Positions 21,880 through 33,066 of a DNA stretch of 64,000 bases are shown piece after piece. The notes under the pieces were generated by a model. The model searched no databases, was not told where the DNA came from, and saw only the letters and a program-made list of their open reading frames with translations. Each line of letters starts with the position of its first letter. Position 1 is the stretch's first letter. Source of the stretch: Calamus simplicifolius (lineage: Eukaryota > Streptophyta > Magnoliopsida > Arecales > Arecaceae); assembly GCA_900491605.1 (NCBI GenBank), contig UESW01001785.1, positions 102,977-166,976 on the forward strand, written 5' to 3'. Position numbers and translations under genes: made by a program.

Positions 21880-23090
21880 TTGTAAATTATATTTTTTAAA
21901 AGATTTTTATTATAAAACTTGATAAGAGAGAAATTGCAAATGGCTCAAAACTTATCTTAAGACTTAAAAAATTAAATAGAAACAACTTTGGATCAAATTT
22001 TTTAAAAAAAATTTAAAAAACCAAATCTGCTATAATACCATTCAACCGCCCTGGTAACTTGCTGTAATAACCAATTGACCACTACTACAGTATCGATTGA
22101 TCGCTGTTAGAGTATCAATTAATTGAAAAATTTTCAAAAAACCTATTTTTCTTGAAGTGTTGAGCGATCTACCATACAAGCTAGGATAGTTAACCAACTC
22201 ATGATCAATAGTCAATCAGTTTTTACGCTAGTGGTTGACCACAGACCTATTAGGTCTGACAACCATAACGACTAATTCAAATGATCATTGGATAGAGTCC
22301 TTTAGTCCTTAACGATCGGTTTTTGAATTTCTATAAATTAAGAACTTGAGCAATTATTTCAAATATGAATTAGAAGGAATTAGGTATTGATTTTGAATAG
22401 AAAATCTTTAAGAAAACCTAAGATAACTTGTTTTTGAGCCGTATAATGCAAAATCCTTTTTTTTTTTTTCAAGTTTAGTGCTTTAATAATAAATCTTCAT
22501 TAATTCTTTGAGAGAGTGATTATTTATTTTTTTGTTATTCAAAGAATGTTGGTTCCTCCTTAGTTCATGAAAAAGAAGAGAATGGATATTCATCATTAAC
22601 CCAAAATAAGAATTATAAGGGTCCCTTCTAAACCTAGTAAAAAAAAAGTGTAAGGGTTTAGTCTTTATCTAATTTAAGAGGATTCATAATAAAAATTTAA
22701 AGAAGTTTGATGGTGGGTGCCAAACTATTACATAATAAGCAAAGGGTGCCAAACTATTAGAAATATTATGCCTCATTTATTTTTTGTACATTTACTTTTA
22801 TGTAATTATTTTTATTCTATTATGATTACTTTTCCATGCTCTGACATTGAATCTCTTACACTTAACTAATTAAGTTTATGTAGTAAAAACTTGGGCTTTA
22901 TATTTAATTGTCATATTGAGCAATTGACTTAGTTTAATCTACCCTACTAATACTTTAATTAGTTATGTTAACATTTAACTCTTCTGCTTAAATTTTAATT
23001 TGTTATACTTGTCATTTCAAGCACATTATTTTTAAATCTTTATAAAATCTAATTTATCCTCCATTATCCTAGGCCTAACAATAAAGAGTG
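21880..23090. other. Unassigned AT-rich insert within the old copia
   Basis: Copia integrase similarity stops at about 23095 and resumes near 21850, leaving about 1.2 kb unexplained. The stretch holds a small direct repeat of 'gtgccaaactatta' near 22715-22760, and nothing else recognised. Confidence 0.4.
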
Positions 23091-23718
23091 AGGCAGCGAA
23101 GCATGAGATCCAATTATTCCTCTGTATGTCTAATTTTTTGCTCTGCCAAACCATTTAATTCATGAACATAAGGGCAAGAAATTCTAAGGCTGATCCCATG
23201 ACTATCCAAGAATCGTTTAAACTGTCCTTCAACAAGTTCTTTTTCACCATCACACTGAAATAATTTAATTTTACTGTTGATCGAATCTGCTTTCATTAAT
23301 GTAATCAAAGTTCTCAAAGCAGATAATATTATCCAAACGATGCTTCATAGGATCAATCCAAGAGAAGTGGCCATAATCATCCGCAAATAAAATGAAATAA
23401 CGAAAACAAATAATAGATGCAGCAGGTGAAGGTCCCCAAATATCACAATAAACCAATACAAGTTCTTTAGATAATAAAATAAAAGGTAAATGGTTTTTTT
23501 TTTTTTCAACTTCACAAGCATCACAAATTAATAAATTGCAGTTGGGTGTCGAAGATGCTGATGCTAAACTATCTCATAGCCTTGGCAGGAATAAGGTATA
23601 AATAGTGAAATGATATTCAACAAGTTAATTTTGCAATGGACGAAAGAATTTCTTTTAACTTGGGAACAAATAGAAGATCATGGAGAGCCAGAGATGTAGA
23701 ACCAAACTGTAATGTTGA

Positions 23719-24460
23719 TTTGGGTTTTTTCAGCGTATCTGACTTATCATATCTGGTTAACCGTAACCAATTATTTTACTGGTGGAATGGTCTCTTTTCA
23801 GACCATTATCCGCACTACTGGCTTTTTCGCTACGAAGTACCTTGCTCTGATTTGGATAGTCACTCTAATAGACTGGACTCTGGGATTCTCCTGCTGTTTC
23901 GGCAGCGCACTATTCTACGGTCTTTATCGCTTGGGAGCCCCCACTCCCGGGTTATGTCAAAGTAAACTTTGATGGTACTGTGTCGGGCCGTGTTGCCGGA
24001 TCTAGGTTTATTATTAGGGGGCCTGAGGGAGAGCTGCTTGCGGCAAGTGGACATGGCTCTCTCGATATTTCGGTTCCTATGGCTAAGTTGCAGGCTGCTT
24101 GGGCTGGTATCACCTACACTATTCGCACTCTGCATTCTTATCGGATGGTTGTTAAGGGAGATTCTCTTTCGATCATTCACTGGATTAGACGGAATGTTGA
24201 TATATGTTCCTCCTATAACCCCCTGATCAGTGATATATGGGATGCTCTTCAGTCTACTTCTGCTTCTTTGATCCGTCATATCTATAAGGAAGCCAATACT
24301 GTAGCGGATTGGGTTGCCTCGTCATTCTGATCAGTGGGAATGGCATTCTGATGATCCTTGCTTGGTTATTTTTGAGCAAATTATATACTCTGATACTTCA
24401 TATTTGACTTATCTTAGAATGGTACGATTGCTGCTTGTAACCAAAAAAAAAAAAAAAAAA
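23719..24460 (+). mobile_element. L1-type LINE copy 5, 5'-truncated
   Basis: A plus-strand L1 tail. From 23719 it encodes the spacer before RNase H (AYLTYHIWLTV in one frame), then the RNase H domain at about 23955-24330: KVNFDGTVSGRVAGSRFIIRG, VKGDSLSIIHWIRR, IYKEANTVADW. The poly-A tail is 24443-24460. The flanks are an imperfect TSD, ctgtaatgttga at 23707-23718 and ctgtaatactga at 24462-24473 (10 of 12 bases). It lies within the protease to GAG-pre-integrase part of the old minus-strand copia. Confidence 0.85.
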
Positions 24461-24909
24461 TCTGTAATACTGAATTACCAACACGAGTAATGAAAAAAGA
24501 GATTTACCATCTCCAATTAACACACCCTCATTTGCAGTGGTGGGAGTAGACTGAGGAGGAAGTGCTGGATTGGAGGTCGTATGACCCGTGACAGCTGAGT
24601 CCAGTATGGCTCCACGTGATCGATGCTTGATTGGGTGGTAGAGGCATTAGAAAAGATATGCAAGCCAGCGGAACAGTCCAAATTTCTATGGTCGACGATC
24701 TGGAACGCGAAGTCACGCAAGTGACAGCGGTGTGGTCGGGGCGTTGACGAATAGTGGTTTCAAGACTAGAAAATTGAGGCGTGGAGACTGAAGGATTATT
24801 CTTTTGCTGCCTCGCGTTCATACGAGCATCAAAATTAGTATTATTCAACCTATGCTTTGGATGCGTACGAGGCCGCTACTCATGACGCCCATCCTGCCAA
24901 CCATCAATG

Positions 24910-25929
24910 CGCGCGATATTCAGACTGAATGTTGAACTTGCAGATGGAGGTGGGCATAATTTCCACTAAACCAAAAAAATTGAGCTGAGTCGATGCAATT
25001 TAGTCAATTCGATTTGAATTTTTTAATAATTCAGTTTGATTCGTTGTTTATTAAAAAAAATAGTTATTCAGTTTCGATTCGATTTTTTTAAGGATTAAAA
25101 GTGATTCGATTTTTAAGAATTAAAATTGAAAAAACTAAAAAATTGATTTTCTTATATATTGGCTTCAATTATACCGATGGATTATCAGCTCCTTGAGTTC
25201 AAGTTTAATCCGATTAAACAACGAACTATTAAAAAAAAACAAAATCTTTAATGAGAAGTATCCCGATGTCTCTCCCATAAAATTCTATCTTCACTCTTTG
25301 CCTGTCATCCACTATCATACTTCATCGTCCACCATCTCTCCCACAAGGGTCACACTGTTATACGAGCATCATCTTTATGATGCTCTAAAATTTAGTCCCA
25401 TATCGAATAGAAAAGAGATGTATTATATACTTGTAACTTAAGTCTACTGCTACTCATTAACTTTCACTCGAGTTTTTTTGGTTACATAGTTTCGATCCGC
25501 TAACAAAGTTAATTGGACTAGCATATGGACTTGGAATGTTACAAATGGTATCAGAGTCGATCCCAGTATACGAAAGTTAGTTACTTTTGCAGCATCAACG
25601 ATCCGGTTCAGAAGGGAGACACTGATACTCCAAAATTTAGTTTCATATTAAATGAAAAAAAGATGTGCTATGTGCTTATAACTCATGTTCAGTTGCTACT
25701 CATTAACTTTCACTCAAATTTTGGATTACTCTTCTTCCTCATGATCAAGGATGGTAGATCGGCATTGACGATGCCACAACAACAATCACCCAGGTTGGGC
25801 AAAGGGGTGAGGGTTATGATGGATCCAATTAGCATTGGTATGGAGGTGAGCATGTGGGCGAGGGAGAACACAACGGTGATGCTGCAAAACCTGGTGATAA
25901 ACGGCACTGCTTTGAACTTTGTAGGGTGG
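24910..25929. other. Left flank of Copia-A, possible older LTR element
   Basis: Around 25385-25480 and 25632-25725 the sequence repeats a block ('aaaatttagt...catat', then 'tgctactcattaactttcactc'). At 25540-25565 'gaatgttaca' is followed by 'aatggtatcagagtc', which looks like an LTR end followed by a Met-tRNA primer site. A similar 'gagcgttaca' occurs at about 30963-30972, beyond Copia-A. This suggests Copia-A jumped into an older non-autonomous LTR element, but its borders are unclear. Confidence 0.4.
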
Positions 25930-26334
25930 TGTTGGAAATTGAGAAGACTCTTCGTATCCCAAGCTCATCTTGGACTTGGAGATGTTGGAATTAATTTGTA
26001 ATAAATGAGTGTGGAAGTCTAAGTGTCTTTTGTATTTTCTATGTGACATTAATAAGTGTGGAAGTTTAAGAGATATCTAGAAGAATGAAGAGTCAGTTAT
26101 GAAAACGAAGAGACACATGGGAAGACTAAAAGGTTACATTATGATGTATTTATGAGAGAAGCTCAATAGGCACTTTCTATGTCTATAAATAGGTCAATAT
26201 GTATTGAGTTTAAGCGTGTGGGAAAGTTATGAAATGAGATTCTAAATGCTATTACTCCCACTCCAAGCATTTCCTCTTGAGCATTATCCAAGTACCTATC
26301 TATCAAAGTTTTTTATAATTTCCTTCTTCCAACA
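25930..26334 (+). repeat. Copia-A 5' LTR
   Basis: TG...CA termini. A TATA-like box, ctataaat, at 26183-26190 is a likely element promoter. Confidence 0.95.
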
Positions 26335-26336
26335 AT

Positions 26337-26348
26337 TGGTATCGGAGC
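26337..26348 (+). promoter_or_regulatory. Copia-A primer-binding site
   Basis: tggtatcggagc, two bases after the 5' LTR. It differs at one base from the usual initiator Met-tRNA site tggtatcagagc. Confidence 0.9.
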
Positions 26349-26366
26349 CTGGTTGGCTAAGTTAAG

Positions 26367-29300
26367 ATGGCTTCTGTGAGTAGTGCCGGGAATGTCCAAC
26401 CTCAACTCCCAAGGTTTGATGGAAAGAATTTTGAGCATTGGAAGATCCAGATGGAGGTGCTGTTCGGTTTTCAGGAGCTGACCGAGATTATTGAAGAAGG
26501 ATTTGTCGAGCCAGGAGCAACGACAGATTCGACAATGGAGGAGCAGAAGACAACAAAAGAAAATCGTAAGAAAGATCGTAAGGCTCTCTTTTACATCTTT
26601 CAAGCGATAGATTCATCAATATTTGAAAAAGTGGCGAATTCGAAGACGGCAAAGGAAGCATGGGATACTCTCATCAAAATTTACAAAGGTGTTGAGAAGG
26701 TCCAGAAGGTTCGGCTTCAGACTCTTCGTCGACAATATGAGCTCCTTCAGATGGAAAAGTCGGAGTCCATTTCCGACTATTTCTCACGGGTCTTGACTCT
26801 TGTCAATCAAATGAAGGCCAATGGTGAGACTATTGGTGATCAACTTATTGTCGAGAAGATCCTTCGGACGCTAACGTTACAGTTTGAATATATTGTAACT
26901 TCCATCGAAGAGTCACGTGATCTCTCTATTTTGACCGTGGATGAGTTGGTTGGCTCTCTACAAATGCATGAGCAACGACTCAAGGAGAAGGCCAAGACGG
27001 TGGAGGAGGCTCTTCAAAGCCAGTTGGTGTTGCCTGATGACAAGAAGAATCTTTCTACTAAAATGAAAGATAAAAGGCGGCAGGAGAAGCAACCTCGACA
27101 ACAAAAAGATAAGTCCCATATTCAATGTTTTAATTGTAAAAAGTATGGGCATTATAAATCTGAGTGTCGAAGCAAAAGATCTGGTGGTCAAAAGTTTCAT
27201 GCTAAAGTAGCAAGTTCTGTCGACAGATTTGATAATGAGCATGATAATGCTCTTTTATTCACGTGTGATGCTTCGGTGGAGAACCATAAGAATGTTTGGT
27301 ACTTAGACACTGGATGCAGTAATCACATGTATGGTGAAAAGAAGTTATTCTCACATTTCGATGACACCTTTCGTTCGGAGGTGAGGTTCGGGAATGATAC
27401 AAAATTTCCTATCATGGGAAAGGGAAGCATTAAAATTAAGATAAAAGATGGATCGGTTTCAACCATTTCCAACGTCCATTATGTTCCTGGCCTTCGAGAG
27501 AATCTCCTGAGCATAGGACAGTTGTCCGAGCGAGGCTATCACATAATCATCAAGGATGAGGTTTGCATGATTCATGATGGCAAAGGAGGATTGATTGCGA
27601 AGGTAAAAATGGCTCAAAATTGCCTTTTTCCTTTGTATATTAATTATACTACATCGTGTTTTAGTGCCTCGGTGCAAGATTCTTCATGGCTTTGGCACAA
27701 GCGGTTCGGACATGTGAATTTCGACAGCTTGAAGCTATTGTGTCGAAAGAAGATGGTGCGAGGTATGTCCGAAATTTCTTCTCCAAAGGAGATCTGCGAA
27801 CCATGCATCATTGGGAAGAAATCTAGAGAAAGCTTCCCTTCAGGACAATCATGGAGAGCGATGAAGCCATTGGAGTTAGTTCACTCTGATCTCTGCGGAC
27901 CGCTCGGTGAATCGTCGAATCGAGGGTACAGGTATTTTGTTACCTTCATCGATGACTTTAGCAGAAAAACATGGGTTTATTTCTTGAAGCAGAAGTCCGA
28001 CGCCATCGATGCTTTCAAAGAGTTTAAAGCCTATGTTGAAAACCAAAGTGGGCACAAAATTCGGATTCTCCGAACTGATCGTGGCACAGAATATTTGGTT
28101 GGTGATGGTTTCTTCAAGCAATGCGGCATCAAGCATCAATTGACAGCACGGTATACTCCTCAACAGAACGGAGTAGCAGAAAGGAAAAACCGTACTATTG
28201 TCGATATGGTACGTACTATGCTTCATTCTAAACATTTGCCAAAGCATTTCTGGGCGGAGGCGGTTGCTTGTGCTATTTATTTGTTGAACAGATGTCCCAC
28301 TAAAGGTCTTGAGTTCAAGACACCGACGGAGGTATGGAGTGGTCGAATCCCTTCAGTTCTGCATCTTCGTGTGTTTGGGTGTATTGCTTATGCCCATGTG
28401 CCAAATGAGCTACGTAAGAAGCTTGATGAGAAGAGCGAGAAGTGCATCTTCTTCGGTTACAGCAATAAGACAAAGGGTTATCGATTGTATAATCCAGTAA
28501 CAAAAAAGGTCATTATCAGTCGAGATGTTACCTTCGACGAGGAAGGAGAGTGGACTTGGAACTCAGAAGAAAAGAAGCAGTTTCGCTTCGTCCTAGATGA
28601 GGAGGAGACGGTTCAGCCCGATTCAGATAGTCAATCTGAACCAGTAGCAGCTTCGATGGAACCAGGTTCGATAGCAGGGACTACAACAGCAGTTACTTCA
28701 TCAAATCCTGTCGAACATCTTACTGAAAGTTCCTCACATCCACGGCGAGAACGAGTTTTGCCAACTCGTTTAAGGGATTGCATTTTGTCAAAAGATGATG
28801 ATCCCTCTGACGAAGAAATTATCAATTTTGCTCTTTTTACAGATTGTCATCCCACAAAGTTTCAGGAGGCTTCCCAAGATGATGATTGGGTTCGTGCGAT
28901 GGATGATGAGATCCATGCAATCGAGAAAAATGATACATGGGAGCTCACTTCTCTTCCAGAAGGCAAGAAGTCCATCGGCGTAAAGTGGGTCTATAAGATC
29001 AAGTACAAGCCTAATGGTGAAGTTGATCGGTTGAAGGCTCGGCTTGTAGTCAAGGGTTACAAACAAAAACCCGGGATTGACTATTTTGAGGTATTTGCTC
29101 CGGTTGCGAGGATGGATACTATTCGTATGATTTTGCTTTAGCTGCTCAAAGATGCTGGAAAATACATCAAATGGATGTCAAGTCCGCATTTCTCAATGGC
29201 GTACTTGAGGAGGAGGTGTATGTGGATCAACCTGAGGGTTATGTCAAGAAAGGACAAGAGGGCTTTGTCTACAAATTGAAGAAAGCTCTTTACGGCCTTA

Positions 29301-30384
29301 AGCAAGCCCCACGAGCATGGTATACCAGAATTGATTCTTATTTTCTGAATCACGGTTTTACTAGGTGTCCTTATGAGCATACTTTATATGTAAAAATTGG
29401 CTTGAATGGTGAGATGCTCATTGTTTGCTTATATGTCGATGATCTCATATTTACTGGAGATTGTCAAGAGATGATTTGTGACTTCAGGGAGGTTATGACT
29501 CATGAGTTCGAGATGGCGGACATGGGTCTGATGTATTATTTTCTCGGCCTAGAAGTTACACAATCGGAGGATGGTATTTTTATTTGTCAACAAAAGTATG
29601 CCAAGGATATTCTTGAGCGTTTTAAGATGGCTACTTGTAAACCAATTAGCACTCCCATGGAGGACAGATTGAAGTTGACAAAAGACGGAAGTGGTTCCGA
29701 AGTCGATCCTACTTATTTCAAGAGGCTAGTCGGGAGTCTGAGATATTTGACTTCTACCAGGCCAGATCTTGTTTTTAGTGTTGTAATGATAAGCAGATTT
29801 ATGGAGATTCCTAGACAATCACATTTGCAGGCGGCAAAAAGAATTCTACGATACATTAAAGGTACTATAAATGATGGTGTATTCTATACTGCTTCTAATG
29901 TTTTTCAGCTTGTAGGATACACAGACAGTGATTGGGGAGGTGATATTGGAGAAAGAAAGAGTACTTCCGGGTATGTTTTCTCTTTAGGAAATGGAATTTT
30001 TCCTGGTCTTCAAAGAAGCAGCAGGTGGTTGCTTTGTCCAGCGCTGAAGCAGAATATATAGCAGCGGCTTATTGTGCTACTCAAGCAGTTTGGTTGCGTT
30101 CGATGCTTGCTGAGTTATAGCATAAGCAGAAGCATTCGACGATGATTTATTGTGATAACAAGTCAGCAATTGTCCTAGCAAAGAATCCAGTCTTCCATGG
30201 AAGAAGCAAGCACATTGATATAAAGTACCACTTCATTCGAGATCTGGTGAAATCTGAGGAGATTGTGCTGCAGTATTGCAAGACGGAAGACCAAGTGGCT
30301 GATATGTTCACTAAGCCGTTGAAGTCAGATTCCTTCCTCAAACTCAAGAGACTGATCGGCATGGTCAAGATGACCTCGGTCTAA
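26367..30384 (+). pseudogene. Copia-A gag-pol polyprotein, two frame changes and one stop
   Basis: The ATG at 26367 follows the primer site closely. Domains in order: UBN2-type gag; zinc knuckle CFNCKKYGHYKSEC (27126-27167); protease WYLDTGCSNHM (a Cys where Ala is usual); GAG-pre-integrase with CEPCIIGKK; integrase with HSDLCGPL, FIDDFSRKTW and the PQQNGVAERKNR box; RT with MDVKSAFLNG and YVDD (about 29433); RNase H with TDSDWGG and CDNKSAIVLAKNP. The frame shifts near 29130 and near 30000, each explained by one missing base. A TAG at 30118-30120 interrupts RNase H. As written it would stop after the first 924 residues, at the start of RT. If the shifts are sequencing errors, one nonsense codon remains. 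Confidence 0.93.
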
Positions 30385-30391
30385 GGGAGGC

Positions 30392-30799
30392 TGTTGGAAA
30401 TTGAGAAGACTCTTCGTATCCCAAGCTCATCTTGGACTTGGAGATGTTGGAATTAATTTGTAATAAATGAGTGTGGAAGTCTAAGTGTCTTTTGTATTTT
30501 CTATGTGACATTAATGAGTGTGGAAGTCTAAGAGATATCTAGAAGAATGAAGAGTCAGTTATGAAAACGAAGAGACACATGGGAAGACTAAAAGGTTACA
30601 TTATGATGTATTTATGAGAGAAGCTCAATAGGCACTTTCTATGTCTATAAATAGGTCAATATGTATTGAGTTTAAGTGTGTGGGAAAAGTTTATGAAATG
30701 AGATTCTAAATGCTATTACTCCCACTCCAAGCATTTCCTCTTGAGCATTATCCAAGTACCTATCTATCAAAGTTTTTTTATAATTTCCTTCTTCCAACA
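30392..30799 (+). repeat. Copia-A 3' LTR
   Basis: Matches the 5' LTR except for three transitions and three single-base indels. It is preceded by the polypurine tract aagggagg. Confidence 0.95.
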
Positions 30800-30804
30800 G
30801 GTGG

Positions 30805-31305
30805 TTTACTCCACCGGTTCATTGATTTCGATGCTAATTCATCGTTATTGCCCTTTTCTTCTTCATCCACCGATATAAACATAATTTTGGTTAAACTAAA
30901 GAATTAGGGTCACATGATTTTGATCCATTAATAAATTAATTATATCAACATGCAGGCTTAGAGCGTTACACAAGTCCTTACGTTCGATGTATCCATGAGG
31001 TCTATTTCTTTAGAGCTTTAAAAGTAATGTTAGCTACACCAATGGTGCTGATTTCATCAGTTGTGCTAACTAAGGGACTAGGGTTCATACTAGCACAGTA
31101 ATAGCTTCGATTTGCTGGCATAATTGAATAAACTATGCAACTATGATAGCCTTTGTTGTAGGTGAAGAGTGGGATCTAATCTTAGAGCTAATTTGGGTGG
31201 TGTCATTATTACTAATAAGAGCATTTAGTTGGATTTAGGTGGCACGGTTTTTCCTTCATTCCTCTAGATGGCACTCATCTCATGATGCTAGAATTTAGTC
31301 ATGAG
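30805..31305. other. Spacer between Copia-A and Copia-B
   Basis: About 500 bp with no recognisable protein. At about 30940-30975 it ends a phrase resembling the LTR-like end left of Copia-A ('...gagcgttaca'). Confidence 0.5.
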
Positions 31306-31310
31306 ACCCC

Positions 31311-32528
31311 TGATAGAGATATAGACTAAAAGATATGCTTTATATTATGTCTTTACATTTTAATGAGAATTCATTTTGAGCAATGTGTGTCATTTACTAT
31401 ATATGTGCATGTGTCTAGTATTTACAAAGAGTATTTGATCTAGTGTGTAGAGTACGGCTTACACACAGAAGACTAGATCATCGGTTCTTTTGGAATACAA
31501 GTTTATTGTTCACAGTTTTAGATGGAATTGGACACACCATCAGTAGAACTGTAGCACAAATTTTTAGTAGGTCTGTCTTGACTACGGGGAATGGTTTATT
31601 CTAACTATTTGTGCTAGTACACTTTGTGTGTATTGAACAGACCAGTTGAGTTAATTATTTTATACTGACTTTATAAAATAATTTAAAACTCATGAATATT
31701 ATGATTACTTATGCTCTTAATCCGAATTCTATTTCTAGACACGTGTATGCAGTGATTATTGTTTTGATTACACATAGAGTGAGATTCTATATGAGTCAAT
31801 AAACTCAGTGGGTTGGGCAATAACATTATATATGGTGAATATTAATAGTTGAAGGAATCCACGTCCTGTTAATTTGGATTGATGATATCCCCTTGAGAAA
31901 GCTTATAAGTTTTGATTGTATCAAATCTTGCAAGTGGATTTTGAATCGATACATCAAATAAGTTAAGTGGATAAGTCTCAAGGATAATAAAAGCCAATTA
32001 AATTATATTATCAGTAATTAAATTTAATTGGTGGATATCTGTAATCTTAATGTGGGGAGATAATAAGTATTTAATATTAAAGGCTTGAAAATATAAATTC
32101 AAATATGATTAGGAGTACAATTATAATTCTTTAGTGGAATGAATTGTAATTTACGTAATTGAATCCTAACCCGGGGTAGGATTGGGAGATTTAATTACGT
32201 GGAAGTCCTTTTCATATTTGCCTATTGGTCCCTGTTGTAGCCCTATAAATACCCTCTCAGTTGGTTGCTAGGGTTAACGTTTTTGAGGAAAAAAAAATAA
32301 GAAACCCTAGGTCGGCCGAGAGATCCCACCATCTTGTGAGAGAAGGAAGGTATTTTCGGGAATACGGCGGAAGGCTAAAAGGTTGAGGTCGAGCAATTGA
32401 ATCAAAGTGTTCCAAAGTTCAAATCTGAAGGTATGATCTTATACTCATAGATTAGAACGGTAAAAGTTTTTTGTATTACTCATATACGCTATAGCCGTGA
32501 TCTTGGGGGTATTCCGCGCTCCCCAACA
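31311..32528 (+). repeat. Copia-B 5' LTR
   Basis: TG...CA. TATA-like ctataaata near 32243-32251 is followed by a CT-rich start region typical of LTR promoters. Confidence 0.95.
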
Positions 32529-32529
32529 G

Positions 32530-32546
32530 TGGTATCAGAGCCACGG
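32530..32546 (+). promoter_or_regulatory. Copia-B primer-binding site
   Basis: tggtatcagagccacgg, the standard initiator Met-tRNA complement, one base after the LTR. Confidence 0.95.
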
Positions 32547-32790
32547 CTGATACTGTATATGAATAATACGGCCATGTTCTCCATTAATCGGAATATGCAT
32601 GCGTGGGATAGATCGTGCTTGCTGCTAACGTTATTTTGCAGGTTTCTATCCTGTTATTATGGTCACATGAATGTATGTGTTTTGATTTGATATTGCTTAG
32701 ATCTGTTTTGTGAACTCCGGTTTAAGGAGGCATAGGATTTTTGTAATCTGGTGCGGCTCTAATGGAGGAAGAAGACCTCTGCAAAAAGCA

Positions 32791-32962
32791 GATAGGATTC
32801 TAAGAAGAATCTGTTGCATGATAGGATTCTAAGCAGAATCCGTTGCAGATAGGATTCTAAGGAGAATCCGTTGCATGATAGGATTCTAAGCAGAATCTAT
32901 TGCAGATAGGATTCTAAGGAGAATCCGTTGCAGATCACGATTCTAAAGGAAAATCCAAAGCA
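32791..32962 (+). repeat. Tandem array of 28-29 bp hairpin units in the Copia-B leader
   Basis: Five good copies and one decayed copy of a unit built on gataggattctaagcagaa, each ending with tccgttgca or a close variant. Within each unit ggattct and agaatcc are complementary, so every unit can fold into a short hairpin. Unit starts are 32791, 32820, 32848, 32877, 32905 and 32933. Confidence 0.9.
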
Positions 32963-32987
32963 TGAAGGGATCGAAAGGAGCTGATTT

Positions 32988-33066
32988 GATCCCCGCTGGG
33001 GGCCAGCCCCCAGACCCCCGCGACCTGATCGGGCAGGTCGATCCCCGCTGGGGGCCAGACCCCCGT
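32988..33066 (+). repeat. GC-rich duplicated block in the Copia-B leader
   Basis: gatccccgctgggggccag occurs at 32988-33006 and again at 33040-33058, 52 bases apart, each followed by further C-runs. The block is far more GC-rich than its surroundings and self-complementary (ccccgctgggg). Confidence 0.85.

Larger units (their letters stand above)
20033..24905 (-). mobile_element. Old, decayed Ty1/copia element, interrupted
   Basis: Minus-strand copia pieces lie in the expected order. Protease region at about 24600-24480 (LDSAVTGH... through IGDGKSLFIT). GAG-pre-integrase at about 23700-23480 (LHDLLFVPKLKRN, LASASSTPNCNLLICDACE). Integrase at 23456-23110 (VYCDIWGPSPAASI, FRYFILFADDYGHFSW, NGLAEQKIRH). 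End of integrase at about 21420-21320 (HKGYCCLDPSATKVYASSHV). RT at about 20690-20480 (QLDVENAFL). RNase H end at about 20160-20035 (FLQAHFLGSIAQLADILAK). It is broken by many stops and by two L1 insertions. LTRs could not be delimited. Unrelated DNA at about 21880-23090 probably represents a further insertion. Confidence 0.8.
25930..30799 (+). mobile_element. Copia-A: young Ty1/copia retrotransposon with TSD
   Basis: A complete element of 4870 bp. LTRs at 25930-26334 (405 bp) and 30392-30799 (408 bp) begin TG and end CA. They differ by three transitions and three one-base indels. The TSD is GGTGG at 25925-25929 and 30800-30804. A primer site for initiator Met tRNA (tggtatcggagc, one mismatch) lies at 26337-26348 and a polypurine tract (aagggagg) at 30383-30390. 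The interior encodes one gag-pol in the order gag, protease, integrase, RT, RNase H, which defines Ty1/copia. The near-identical LTRs indicate a recent insertion. Confidence 0.96.

Noticed and set aside
24950..25190. AT-rich 'tcgattcgat' stretch as a defined transposon
   Set aside because: No terminal repeats or TSD could be drawn; resembles generic degenerate repeats.
32791..32962. CRISPR-like array
   Set aside because: Units are contiguous with no unique spacers, lie in a retrotransposon leader, and the genome is a plant's.
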